Shown: positions 24,383 through 31,607 of the stretch, piece after piece
Position numbering within the stretch: the stretch's first letter is position 1
How the letters are laid out: each line of letters begins with the position of its first letter
DNA from: Shewanella profunda
GTDB taxonomy: Bacteria > Pseudomonadota > Gammaproteobacteria > Enterobacterales > Shewanellaceae
Length of the DNA stretch: 64,000 nt
Reading direction: 5' to 3'
Assembly (NCBI RefSeq): GCF_023283765.1
Contig: NZ_JAKILG010000001.1
Span: forward strand, 1 to 64,000
Program-made: the position numbers and the translations under genes
Notes under the pieces: model-generated
The model's input: the letters and a program-made list of their open reading frames with translations, nothing else
What the model was told of the DNA's origin: nothing
The model's database searches: none

Positions 24383-24577
24383 ATGAAAACAAAAGATGCA
24401 ATAAAGCACTTTGGTAACAAAGCAAAACTCGCGAAGGCACTGAACATTTCAAAGTCGGCAATTACGCAATGGCCTGATGACGTTCCAGCGCTTCGCGCTT
24501 TTCAAATTGAGCGTTTAACGGGTGGTCAACTGAAGGCGACTGCGTTGCAGTTAGCCAATCCAGAGCAGGCCGCTTAA
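24383..24577 (+). CDS. Cro-like repressor
   Basis: The 64-residue product starts MKTKDAIKHFGNKAKLAKAL and has a helix-turn-helix (NKAKLAKALNISKSAITQWP) like phage Cro and YdaS proteins. CGGAGTTAATTG gives a good ribosome site before the ATG at 24383. It is the first rightward gene, divergent from the CI repressor, the normal Cro position. It probably binds the shared operators to shut off cI and early transcription. Confidence 0.88.
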   Translation: MKTKDAIKHFGNKAKLAKALNISKSAITQWPDDVPALRAFQIERLTGGQLKATALQLANPEQAA

Positions 24578-24611
24578 CTTATTTTACATTAGCAGAGAGA
24601 GGGTATTTAGC

Positions 24612-25262
24612 ATGAAAACCAATTCACGTATGAATGTTAGTCGTTTGAATCTATTAATGAAGTCTATTCACCGTGTGTTAGAACTGCCGAAAATGAATCG
24701 TTTAGCGCTAGCGATGGATGTAGTCGCAGCGGTTGATCGCCTGGGGTTGGCTGAGGTGTTGGCGGCTGAGGGGATTACGTTTGCACGCACTGATGATGTG
24801 CATAACAACGCACGGGTGAATGCGCAAAAGCTGTTTCGCTGGCTTGGGCAATATGAAGGGCAACATCCGCAAACAGATCAGTTGTTTTATATCGAACAGG
24901 CGTTAGTGTCTGCGCTGCCTGAGCATTTACGGGTGCAGTATCTGAATGATGTTTTTGGTTGCACTGGGGTGACTGTGATTGCTGATCGCTTAAGTGATGG
25001 CCATGTGTTGCATGTGTCCGATATGGCCGCACAACTGACTAAAGAGAACGCCGAGGCGCAAGTGGCGGTGATTCATTTGGCTAATTCACCCAGCCATGAT
25101 GATTTAATTAATGCTCACCGTGAGCTACGTGAGTCGGCGGCAACGACCCAAGGCAGTATTGCGGCGCTTGAGTTGGCCCATCCTTTTTTGGCGCGTTCTG
25201 GTTGCGATAAATCCCCCACTGTTGCGCTACGTAAAAATGAGCGGGGGCCAGATGGCAGATAA
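24612..25262 (+). CDS. YdaT-like phage regulator in the cII position
   Basis: The 216-residue protein contains NARVNAQKLFRWLGQYEGQH and EQALVSALPEHLRVQYLNDV, which resemble the YdaT family often found directly after YdaS/Cro-type genes in lambdoid phages. The C-terminal part is a charged coiled coil. It has no recognisable CII helix-turn-helix. In E. coli Rac, YdaT is harmful when overproduced and affects division; here a regulatory role replacing CII is more likely. The family assignment is from memory of the motif. Confidence 0.5.
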   Translation: MKTNSRMNVSRLNLLMKSIHRVLELPKMNRLALAMDVVAAVDRLGLAEVLAAEGITFARTDDVHNNARVNAQKLFRWLGQYEGQHPQTDQLFYIEQALVSALPEHLRVQYLNDVFGCTGVTVIADRLSDGHVLHVSDMAAQLTKENAEAQVAVIHLANSPSHDDLINAHRELRESAATTQGSIAALELAHPFLARSGCDKSPTVALRKNERGPDGR

Positions 25263-25461
25263 CGTGGATGATGCGAATAAGCTGGCCGATTTGCAGTTGC
25301 AAGTGGCGATGGCGGGGCGAGAACGTCCTGTGATTAGGCCGTTTATGGGGTGTTGTTATTGGTGTCGCGATCCAGTTGCCGCGCCAAAGGTGTTTTGTGA
25401 TGCCGATTGCCGTGATGATTTTGAACGTGATGCGGCGTTAAAAGGGAGAGTGAAACGATGA
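25252..25461 (+). CDS. Small zinc-finger phage protein
   Basis: The 69-residue product has a C-x2-C-x10-C-x3-C cluster (CYWCRD and CDADCRDDFERD) that should bind zinc. I chose ATG 25252, preceded by a G-rich ribosome site and overlapping the previous gene by 11 bases; an ATG at 25237 is also possible. It overlaps the next gene by ATGA. Similar small zinc proteins of unknown function are common in lambdoid early regions. Confidence 0.6.
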   Translation: MADNVDDANKLADLQLQVAMAGRERPVIRPFMGCCYWCRDPVAAPKVFCDADCRDDFERDAALKGRVKR

Positions 25462-25781
25462 GTTATGCAGATGAGGTTTTGGTTAAGGTTGCATTAAATC
25501 AGTTAAGTGATAAGTGCGCGAGTGATAAAGCCGCTATTCCTAATGTGGGTGCTAAACCAAAGTTCCCGAATTGGAATGCGTTAAATCAGTTAACTGATAA
25601 GTGCGCTCATATTGAGCACACACCAGAGGAAGATGCTGAGTTTGAACGCATTGAGCGTAACCAAGCTATTGCATTGATGGCTAACGTGATCCGCACTGCG
25701 CCAACCACGAGCGCGGAGGGTATTGCAACAAGGATGTTTGAGGCGGGTTATCGGTTTGATAGTTCGAAGGTTGAAGTTTAA
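25458..25781 (+). CDS. Phage protein with an internal repeat, 107 residues
   Basis: The product contains ALNQLSDKCA and ALNQLTDKCA 29 residues apart. The DNA under both is the prophage-wide motif AAATCAGTTAASTGATAAGT, at 25496 and 25583, which also occurs in noncoding DNA at 30982 and 31032. So the repeat may be a DNA site inside a gene rather than a protein motif. The C-terminal half is helical (AEGIATRMFEAGYRF). Function unknown. Confidence 0.6.
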   Translation: MSYADEVLVKVALNQLSDKCASDKAAIPNVGAKPKFPNWNALNQLTDKCAHIEHTPEEDAEFERIERNQAIALMANVIRTAPTTSAEGIATRMFEAGYRFDSSKVEV

Positions 25782-25841
25782 GAAAGCCCGCTAAAGTTTG
25801 GCGACTGAGTGCGGGCTTAATACCTAAAGAGAGGCGATTAC

Positions 25842-25910
25842 ATGTTACGCATACATGGGAATTTCGTCAATTTTATGCTGGCTATCACTTGGTTTGGTGG
25901 TGCGCTATGA
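25842..25910 (+). CDS. Leader peptide coupled to the replication gene
   Basis: A 22-residue frame (MLRIHGNFVNFMLAITWFGG then AL) begins at an ATG with the strong ribosome site AGAGAGGCGATTAC. Its TGA overlaps the ATG of the replication protein (CTATGA), and that gene has no good site of its own. The arrangement suggests translational coupling. The peptide is hydrophobic; it may have no role beyond coupling. Confidence 0.5.
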   Translation: MLRIHGNFVNFMLAITWFGGAL

Positions 25911-26695
25911 GCATGGAATTGATGGTTAAAGCGATGAAGGCCAAAGTGGGTAATCCACTGCGTAAGCTGGTGTTGATTAAGCTTGCTGATAACGCGAATG
26001 ATCAGGGCGAGTGCTGGCCGAGTTATAAAGCCATTGCTGATCAGTGTGAGATCACTCGGCGCAGTGTGATGGCTCATGTAAAAAAGCTTGAGGAAGATGG
26101 ATTTTTACGCCGTGAGTATCGGGCTGGCGAGAAGGGTAATTCGACTAATATTTTCCATATTAATTTCAGTTTTCCACCGCTAAAAACAGTGAGTGAATTA
26201 AGTTCATCGGGTGAACCAGATTCACTACCCCCTAGTGAACCAAATTCACTAGCTAGTGAATCATATTCACCACCCCTAGTGAACCAGATTCACCCAGAAT
26301 CTATCAATCTTGAATCTATCAATGATCCTTTAAAAGACTCTTGTCCAGTCATTAGCACTAAATCAGTTTTCAATGCGTTTTTCAAAGCATATCCAGCGCA
26401 TCGCAAAGGCGGTTCGGATGCTGCTGCGTGGAAGGCGTGGAAGGCCGAAAAGCTGACCGATGATGATTGCGTGTTAGCGGTGTCGTGGCTTAAGAACGCT
26501 GCGGCTGTTGAACCGAGTTGGGGTTTTAGTGCTAACGGCCAGTTTGTTATTGGGATCACTCGGTTTATCCGCGAACGCCATTGGTTAACGCCGTTGCCGA
26601 AGGCTGGGCACAACTCGCATTTGGATATTGCGGTTTATCAGGAGTCGGCTGGGCGGTTTGAGTCGGTTGGTAGCGAGTTTAATACGGAGCTATGA
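25907..26695 (+). CDS. O-like phage replication initiator
   Basis: The 262-residue protein has an N-terminal winged helix domain (CWPSYKAIADQCEITRRSVM, then HVKKLEEDGFLRREYRAG), a low-complexity Ser/Pro/Glu linker, and a C-terminal domain (FNAFFKAYPAHRKGGSDAAA with WLTPLP near the end). This plan matches lambda O and similar phage initiators. The linker DNA carries five 15-bp iterons, as in lambda O where the origin lies inside the gene. It overlaps a DnaC-like loader gene, giving the usual O-P pair. The start is translationally coupled to the leader peptide. Confidence 0.88.
   Translation: MSMELMVKAMKAKVGNPLRKLVLIKLADNANDQGECWPSYKAIADQCEITRRSVMAHVKKLEEDGFLRREYRAGEKGNSTNIFHINFSFPPLKTVSELSSSGEPDSLPPSEPNSLASESYSPPLVNQIHPESINLESINDPLKDSCPVISTKSVFNAFFKAYPAHRKGGSDAAAWKAWKAEKLTDDDCVLAVSWLKNAAAVEPSWGFSANGQFVIGITRFIRERHWLTPLPKAGHNSHLDIAVYQESAGRFESVGSEFNTEL
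26193..26330. other. Phage replication origin: five iterons and AT-rich repeats
   Basis: Five 15-base imperfect palindromes of form GTGAA-N5-TTCAC start at 26193, 26211, 26235, 26256 and 26279 (the first ends TTCAT). Centre spacing is 18-24 bases. They lie in the linker of the O-like gene and are followed by an A+T-rich segment with GAATCTATCAAT twice (26299 and 26314 region), a likely unwinding element. The layout is that of lambda ori. Confidence 0.85.
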
Positions 26696-27432
26696 CGATG
26701 ATAGATATGAGCCAAGAGGTTGACAAATTATTGAAACGCCTAGGTTGTCCTGAGCATATCAAGCCTGATTCGCCTGAGGTTTATCGGCATAAGTTTCGTG
26801 AGTTGCAGCACCGTGATGAGGTGATTAAGTCGAATGAGCATCGTAGTCGTTTGAATAACGCTTTGTTTGGTAAAAGTGGCTTGAATGCGCATTTTTTAAG
26901 TTGTTCGTTTGAAAATTATCAGGTTGAACGGGCAGATCAGCGCAAGGCGTTGGAGGTTGCTAAGCGATTTGTTGAGAAGTTTGTTGAGTTGTCGGCTGTT
27001 GGTAAGGGTTTTTTGTTTATCGGTACGCCTGGCACTGGCAAAAACCATTTAGCTGCTGCGATCGCAAACGCATTGATGGCAAGACATCACTCGGTGGTGT
27101 TGTTGAGTGTGATGGATTTATTTGCGCGGGTGCGTGATAGCTATAACGACCGTTCGCTGAGTGAAGAACGCTTGATCGCCGAGTTTATGCGCCCTGAGTT
27201 GTTAATTATCGATGAGATTGGCCTGCAGCGCGGCAGTGTTGACGAAATGCTGTGGTTAACACGGATTATCGATAAGCGGCTTTATGGGCATAAGTCCACG
27301 GGTTTTATCACTAATTTAGATACTGCTGAGTTGCAAAAGGTGCTGGGTGAGCGGGCCTACGAGCGTTTACTTGATGCGGCTACGGTGGCGGTGACGTTCA
27401 ACTGGCCCAGTTACCGTGGTAAGCGGGGGTGA
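26692..27432 (+). CDS. DnaC-like helicase loader ATPase
   Basis: The 246-residue protein has Walker A (GTPGTGKNHLAAAI), Walker B (ELLIIDEIGLQ), a sensor region (GFITNLDTAELQKVLGERAY) and the arginine-finger segment near AYERLLDA, as in DnaC/IstB-type AAA proteins. The N-terminal 80 residues would bind the helicase. It overlaps the O-like gene by ATGA and replaces lambda P in loading host DnaB at the iteron origin. Confidence 0.93.
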   Translation: MTMIDMSQEVDKLLKRLGCPEHIKPDSPEVYRHKFRELQHRDEVIKSNEHRSRLNNALFGKSGLNAHFLSCSFENYQVERADQRKALEVAKRFVEKFVELSAVGKGFLFIGTPGTGKNHLAAAIANALMARHHSVVLLSVMDLFARVRDSYNDRSLSEERLIAEFMRPELLIIDEIGLQRGSVDEMLWLTRIIDKRLYGHKSTGFITNLDTAELQKVLGERAYERLLDAATVAVTFNWPSYRGKRG

Positions 27433-27434
27433 GC

Positions 27435-27839
27435 ATGGCGGCACTTAAGCAATTACCCGATGATGCGCCCGATTTTTATTCGGCTTTGGTGAGTGATGCA
27501 GCGGCGCGGCCTGTTGTGCAAGAGGCGGTTAATGATGTTGTTTTTGATGATGTTGCTGAGCAAGTGCGGCTTGAGGTTGAGCGCATTAAGGCTGAGGTGG
27601 GCTTTGCTGACACGCTGGTTAAGCGGGTTTATCCGCTAATGTGGCATTGCCGCGGTGGTGAGAGTGATTTGCGGTTTGTGCAGCGTTGTATGCGTGTTAT
27701 CCCTGATCCGTTAAAGCATGACGTTTCGATGACGTATGAGTCGTTATTTGGGATGGGTGGTCGCAAGGGCCGCTTGTTTGCTAACCATTATTTGCATGGG
27801 TTAGCGAGTCAGTTTAGAGGAGTTCCCCATGGAAAATAA
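27435..27839 (+). CDS. Phage protein after the helicase loader, 134 residues
   Basis: ATG at 27435 follows a G-rich ribosome site; a GTG at 27429 overlapping the loader stop is an alternative. The protein is helical (VAEQVRLEVERIKAEVGFAD), with a basic segment ending LHGLASQFRG. It overlaps the next gene by 11 bases. No family is recognised; its place in the replication block suggests a DNA-related role. Confidence 0.55.
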   Translation: MAALKQLPDDAPDFYSALVSDAAARPVVQEAVNDVVFDDVAEQVRLEVERIKAEVGFADTLVKRVYPLMWHCRGGESDLRFVQRCMRVIPDPLKHDVSMTYESLFGMGGRKGRLFANHYLHGLASQFRGVPHGK

Positions 27840-28071
27840 TTTAACTCAACCGGCTAAGCCGTTAACTCAGCGTGAGCGCCTAGCAAAGATTATCACCGGA
27901 TCACGTTATTGGACGCTGTTTGAGATCCAACAGGAGTGTTTAACCCGCTTTGGTTCATACGATAGCGAAACAGCGTTAAGTGCGCGCTTTAGGGATATGC
28001 CTTTGGATAAGCGCTGTAAGCGTATTCGCTATGGCACTAAACACACCTTTGAATATCGGTTGGAGGCTTAG
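27829..28071 (+). CDS. Small winged-helix-like phage protein
   Basis: The 80-residue product reads like a small winged helix: LAKIITGSRYWTLFEIQQEC, then ETALSARFRDMPLDKRCKRI and a beta-rich end (KHTFEYRLEA). GAGGAGTTCCCC precedes the ATG. Similar short proteins lie in the nin-like regions of lambdoid phages. DNA binding is inferred, not shown. Confidence 0.55.
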   Translation: MENNLTQPAKPLTQRERLAKIITGSRYWTLFEIQQECLTRFGSYDSETALSARFRDMPLDKRCKRIRYGTKHTFEYRLEA

Positions 28072-28074
28072 GCA

Positions 28075-29334
28075 ATGGCTAACGCGAGTGGTGTTGAAGT
28101 TGGCAAGCTGAAAGATGCGCCTATGCGACGCTGGCTGCGTGGCGGAGTGACGCGGGATTATCGGGATCCTGAATATCCGCAGTTGCGTTTGCGGGCGACT
28201 GCGGACCGTAAAAAGGCCTCGTTATTTTTGGTGGTTAATGAGGGCGGTAAGACGGTTTGGCAAAAGCAAGGTGTGTGGCCAAGCATGTGTATTAAGACGT
28301 TTTTAGAGCAGTTGCCTGTGGTGATGGCTAAGCGTAGTGCGGGCGCTGAGGTGTTGCGCGGTGAGTTTGTGACTGTGGTTGATCTGCTTAAGTGGTTTTT
28401 GGCGCATATCGAGGGCAATCGTTCGTTTAGCCCAAGTTGGCGGGCGAATTGTAAATCAGTGGTGAGTAAGCATTTGTTGGGGATGTTTGCTGATTTTCCG
28501 CTGGCTGATCTTTCGTTTGTAGCGGTCGATACCCGCTTGGTTAAGCCGATGTTGGCTGAGGGTTATTCGACTAACTATATCAAAAGTGCGGTGAAGATTT
28601 TTAAGCGGGCGATAAGTGCGGCGGCTGATTTGCGGTTGGTGGAGGTTAATGCGTTGGCGGGGTATCGGGTGGAAATGAGTTTGAAGATGGACCCGTGTGT
28701 TGGAACGCAGTTGATGGAGTCGGACTTAGGGCCGTTGTTTACTGCGCTGCGTGATGCGATTTGGCCTGTGGCGATGTTGTTTATGTTGATGCTGATGTTT
28801 GGTACCCGCATTAACGAGACTCGTTTGGCACGGTGGGAACATTTTGCGGGGGATTGGTGGTTAATTCCTGCATCGAATGCGAAGAACCGCCAAGAGCATA
28901 GGTTGCCATTGACTCCAACGGCTAAGGCGTTGTTGACGCATTACTTGCAGTGGCAGGTTAAGCATGTGGGTAAGCGGGCGTTTTTATTCCCTGGGGAAGA
29001 TGGGGCGATTAGTATTCGCACGGCGCAGTATTGGAGTGTTGATATTCGCTTTAAAGCGTTTACTTCTCATGCTCTGAGAAAGCTTTGCCGCACCATTATT
29101 GCGGATATGGGGGTAGATACCATGGTCGGCGAGCGGCTGCTTAATCATGCCTTGCCTGTGCTTTTGCGTACCTATGTTCACTCGACCTTGGATAAGGGCA
29201 TGTTGAGTGCACTCGATGCTTATCATGCTCATTTAATTTTGCGCGGTTTTAACGAGGTTGCGCCCGAGATAATCCCTAGATCGTCTGTAGATCATCAGCA
29301 TGACAAAACCAAGATGGCTAGCGGGTGGCTGTGA
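28075..29334 (+). CDS. Second tyrosine recombinase, in the replication region
   Basis: The 419-residue protein has an N-terminal domain similar to the arm-binding domain of P4-type integrases (DPEYPQLRLRATADRKKASL), a central helical SAM-like domain, and a catalytic domain with all key residues visible: Arg in GTRINETRLARW, Lys-bearing NAKNRQEHRLPL, HxxR in SHALRKLCRT, His in LLNHALPV and Tyr in RTYVHS. It is far from the att sites and not next to an excisionase. It may resolve multimers, act on another site or be acquired cargo. It ends with SGWL. Confidence 0.85.
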   Translation: MANASGVEVGKLKDAPMRRWLRGGVTRDYRDPEYPQLRLRATADRKKASLFLVVNEGGKTVWQKQGVWPSMCIKTFLEQLPVVMAKRSAGAEVLRGEFVTVVDLLKWFLAHIEGNRSFSPSWRANCKSVVSKHLLGMFADFPLADLSFVAVDTRLVKPMLAEGYSTNYIKSAVKIFKRAISAAADLRLVEVNALAGYRVEMSLKMDPCVGTQLMESDLGPLFTALRDAIWPVAMLFMLMLMFGTRINETRLARWEHFAGDWWLIPASNAKNRQEHRLPLTPTAKALLTHYLQWQVKHVGKRAFLFPGEDGAISIRTAQYWSVDIRFKAFTSHALRKLCRTIIADMGVDTMVGERLLNHALPVLLRTYVHSTLDKGMLSALDAYHAHLILRGFNEVAPEIIPRSSVDHQHDKTKMASGWL

Positions 29335-29389
29335 TGATCGTTGCATCAACCCCTATGGAGTATGCAATGACTCAAATTAAGGTGAATTT

Positions 29390-29608
29390 ATGAGCAATCG
29401 GTCAGCAATAATTCTAAAAACTGGGCGCTGTATACGCGGGTTTAGTCAGCATGAAGTGGCCGAAATTTACGGGGTTGATCGTCGGACTTATCAACGCTGG
29501 GAAAGCGGTAAGTGCAATGTCCCTTCTAATGATTTTCTTGCCATCTTAGATGATGTTTTTCACTTATCGATTGAGCAGATCACGGGGGTGGCGAATGAGG
29601 CAGTCTAA
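29390..29608 (+). CDS. Small XRE-type helix-turn-helix regulator
   Basis: The 72-residue product has an XRE helix-turn-helix (FSQHEVAEIYGVDRRTYQRW) and a short tail. AAGGTGAATTT precedes the ATG. A 19-codon frame (29334-29393) ends over its start and may couple it to the recombinase upstream. It overlaps the Q-like gene by 14 bases, so it probably takes part in late gene control. Confidence 0.7.
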   Translation: MSNRSAIILKTGRCIRGFSQHEVAEIYGVDRRTYQRWESGKCNVPSNDFLAILDDVFHLSIEQITGVANEAV

Positions 29609-29972
29609 TTTATGGGTGACTTTGCAAGGCGTTAACAGTGATGACTTGGTCAACATGAAGGCATTGCGTGCAGGCCTTAACACCTGGGGGAGATATTGGG
29701 CCTTCCAAGAACTAGGCCGCAACTATGGTAACCGCAGCGCCTGCGATAAGTTGGACGATCCTGTATCGCGCGGTGGTGCGGTGGTGCATGAGTTGAATGT
29801 ACCTAAGCATGTTGCTCAATACGACATGGTGATTGATCGCCTATCAATCAACTGCAAGCGCGCTATCCGTGCCCATTATGTATGTAAAGGCCAATGGGCC
29901 TTGATGGGCTTTGATAGTAAGAAGTCTTATATCTACTGGCTCAGACGAGCCGAAATGCAATTAGTTAAGTGA
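29595..29972 (+). CDS. Q-like late regulator
   Basis: The start ATG at 29595 is inside the previous gene. The 125-residue basic protein contains WGRYWAFQELGRNYGNRSAC and VIDRLSINCKRAIRAHYVCK, followed by a sigma-like end (FDSKKSYIYWLRRAEMQL). Position after the recombinase and XRE gene and before the late leader matches antitermination proteins of the Q/ArpU type. It would switch on lysis and structural genes beyond 30602. The family match is by pattern only. Confidence 0.6.
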   Translation: MRQSNLWVTLQGVNSDDLVNMKALRAGLNTWGRYWAFQELGRNYGNRSACDKLDDPVSRGGAVVHELNVPKHVAQYDMVIDRLSINCKRAIRAHYVCKGQWALMGFDSKKSYIYWLRRAEMQLVK

Positions 29973-29980
29973 GGTGAGTG

Positions 29981-30601
29981 ATGGATCAATTCTTTTTGTT
30001 TGGTGATTTAGAAACGGGTGGACTTAACGGTCGCTTAGATAATGGTCAGTTGGGTATGGAGTATTACCCTATCTTTGAGGTGGCTTTCATTGTGACTGAT
30101 AGTGAGTTAAATCAAGTGGGTGAAGCACTGCACATCGTTATACATCAAGACGATGAGAGTATTGCAAGGTCACACGAGTGGGCCATAGATGTGCATACCA
30201 AGAGTGGATTGTTAGCTGCTGTTCGTGCCTCATTAGTATCTTTGTCACAAGCTGAACAGATGGTTATAGAACACCTCAAAGCACTTGGAATACCCAAGCA
30301 TGACCGTAAATCTAAGACTGGCGTGGTGTTTGCTGGTAACTCAATCATGTTTGACCGTTCGTTTATTATGTGTCAGATGTCTGAGTTACATGAGTACATG
30401 CATTACAGACAGCTAGACATATCTGCACTAGGGCTAGCAGCCAGAGCTTGGGCGCCTGAGGTTGAGCGTAATGCGATTAAGGCTAAGCTGTATCAGCATG
30501 AAGCCTTAGCCGATATTCGGGAGTCGATAGCGGAACTCAAGTACTATCGCGATAAGTTGTTTGCTTGTAAACCTTCCGCCTCTTCGAGCGGTTGGCTGTG
30601 A
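29981..30601 (+). CDS. Oligoribonuclease-like DEDDh exonuclease
   Basis: ATG at 29981 follows GAGGTGAGTG. The 206-residue product has all DEDDh motifs: FGDLETGGL (Exo I), AGNSIMFDRSFI (Exo II), and HEALADIRESIAELKYYRDK (Exo III, with His and Asp). The LDISAL and HYRQLD segments and the Exo III block are notably close to oligoribonuclease (Orn). It could degrade short RNAs, pGpG or primers during infection. It ends the early rightward block just before cos, with a SASSSGWL tail. Confidence 0.85.
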   Translation: MDQFFLFGDLETGGLNGRLDNGQLGMEYYPIFEVAFIVTDSELNQVGEALHIVIHQDDESIARSHEWAIDVHTKSGLLAAVRASLVSLSQAEQMVIEHLKALGIPKHDRKSKTGVVFAGNSIMFDRSFIMCQMSELHEYMHYRQLDISALGLAARAWAPEVERNAIKAKLYQHEALADIRESIAELKYYRDKLFACKPSASSSGWL

Positions 30602-30655
30602 CTCATCCCAAGTGAGAACGATTACCATCTCGGCTAGATGCGACTTGTTATCATC

Positions 30656-30724
30656 GCGGGTCCTTCCGGCCGCCTTCACTGCGGGGGCGGTGACGCTCAG
30701 TGCTTCACTACATATGAAAATTTT
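30656..30724. other. Lambda-like cos site
   Basis: Three blocks match lambda cos in order: GCGGGTCCTTCCGG (30656; lambda GCGGGTCCTTTCCGG), GGGGCGGTGACG (30684; lambda GGGGCGGCGACC, the nicking site) and TATGAAAATTTT (30713; identical in lambda). The likely 12-base cohesive sequence is near 30685-30696. The Nu1/GpA terminase encoded downstream is the matching enzyme type. Confidence 0.8.
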
Positions 30725-30981
30725 AGGTGGTTGAGTTGTTGTTTTATAGGGTAGTGGTTTTAAGTTCTGAATCTTTAAATCTAAACAAGTGGTTAACAGT
30801 TTGATTTTAATTATCTTTTTATGTTTATGGTTGTTGCCAATTTTTAGCAATTAGTGGAATGGATAAATAACAACTTAGTCAGATCTTTTTTGATCGTTCG
30901 ATCATTCAATCAAAAAACTCGCGCGGTTTTTCCATAAACCATTTTGCCAACGCTGGGAAAATGGTGTTGTCTGTGCGTACC

Positions 30982-31053
30982 AAATCAGTTAAGTGATAAG
31001 TAATTTAAAATATTCAACTTACTAAAATCTAAAATCAGTTAAGTGATAAGTAA
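30982..31053. repeat. Two copies of a prophage-wide motif
   Basis: AAATCAGTTAAGTGATAAGT occurs at 30982 and 31032, exactly 50 bases apart. Near copies lie at 25496 and 25583 inside a gene, and a shorter one (AATCAGTTAACTGATAACT) at 18467. The core ATCAGTTAACTGAT is a perfect palindrome in two copies, so a dimeric protein may bind it. Confidence 0.7.
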
Positions 31054-31129
31054 ATCAAAAAAACACTGTGAACGAGTTTTCACATATCACACCTTTACAA
31101 ATTTGGGAACGGCACATTTGCCGCTTTAT

Positions 31130-31145
31130 GCGGCAGATCTGCCGC
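31130..31145. repeat. Perfect 16-bp palindrome with competing hairpin arm
   Basis: GCGGCAGATCTGCCGC is a perfect palindrome. A further GCCGC at 31120 can also pair with the central GCGGC, so two mutually exclusive hairpins are possible, as in attenuators. It lies in the late leader ahead of the terminator at 31223. Confidence 0.6.
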
Positions 31146-31222
31146 TTTCAAGCCCATTAAAATCGGGTAGATTTATATACGCTTGCTAAAGCTTCGTTTC
31201 TGGTTCGCACTCTCTCCCGCTC

Positions 31223-31247
31223 AAGGCTCCATCGTGGAGCCTTTTTA
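31223..31247 (+). terminator. Terminator in the late leader
   Basis: AAGGCTCCATCGTGGAGCCTT followed by TTTAT forms a strong hairpin just 13 bases before the first late gene. A Q-type antiterminator would be expected to read through it. Confidence 0.8.
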
Positions 31248-31259
31248 TTTGGTGCTTTT

Positions 31260-31607
31260 ATGGCTCGTGTTTCGCTGCGCAAAAAAGTTTACATCGCTGG
31301 CCCTATGACTGGGTTGATTGATTGCAACCGCCCTGAGTTTCATTTGGCTGCCGATGTAATGCGCGAGATTGGTCATATCGTACTTAACCCGGCAACCCTA
31401 CCGGACGGATTAACCGAACCCGAGTACATGGCAATTTGTTTGCCGATGTTGATGTGCTGCGATCGGATTTATCTGCTCGATAACTGGGCGAGTTCAAAAG
31501 GCGCAAAAGCGGAATATGCGTTAGCAACCAAACTGGGCTTGGAGATTGTTTTTCAAGATGGGGTGGATCATGAAATAACGCTAATCGGTTTGCGGGGTGA
31601 TCAATAA
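31260..31607 (+). CDS. DUF4406 protein
   Basis: The 115-residue product has KVYIAGPMTGLIDCNRPEFH at the start, a conserved PATLPDGL-YM segment and a DRIYLLDNWASSKGAKAEYA block. These define the DUF4406 family, a relative of nucleoside 2-deoxyribosyltransferases with a Rossmann-like fold. Many phages carry one; activity on nucleotides is suspected but unproven. It is the first gene after the late leader terminator. Confidence 0.85.
   Translation: MARVSLRKKVYIAGPMTGLIDCNRPEFHLAADVMREIGHIVLNPATLPDGLTEPEYMAICLPMLMCCDRIYLLDNWASSKGAKAEYALATKLGLEIVFQDGVDHEITLIGLRGDQ

Larger units (their letters stand above)
30602..31259. other. Late leader: cos, repeats and terminator
   Basis: This 658-base gap holds, in order, the cos-like site (30656-30724), an inverted repeat TTTTTTGAT/ATCAAAAAA (30886-30917), two copies of the AAATCAGTTAAGTGATAAGT motif (30982 and 31032), a perfect 16-base palindrome GCGGCAGATCTGCCGC (31130-31145) and a terminator hairpin at 31223. 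No reading frame has support. It must include the late promoter. Confidence 0.7.

Noticed and set aside
24612..25262. Lambda CII homologue
   Set aside because: No CII-type helix-turn-helix is visible and the LFRWL region fits YdaT-like proteins better.
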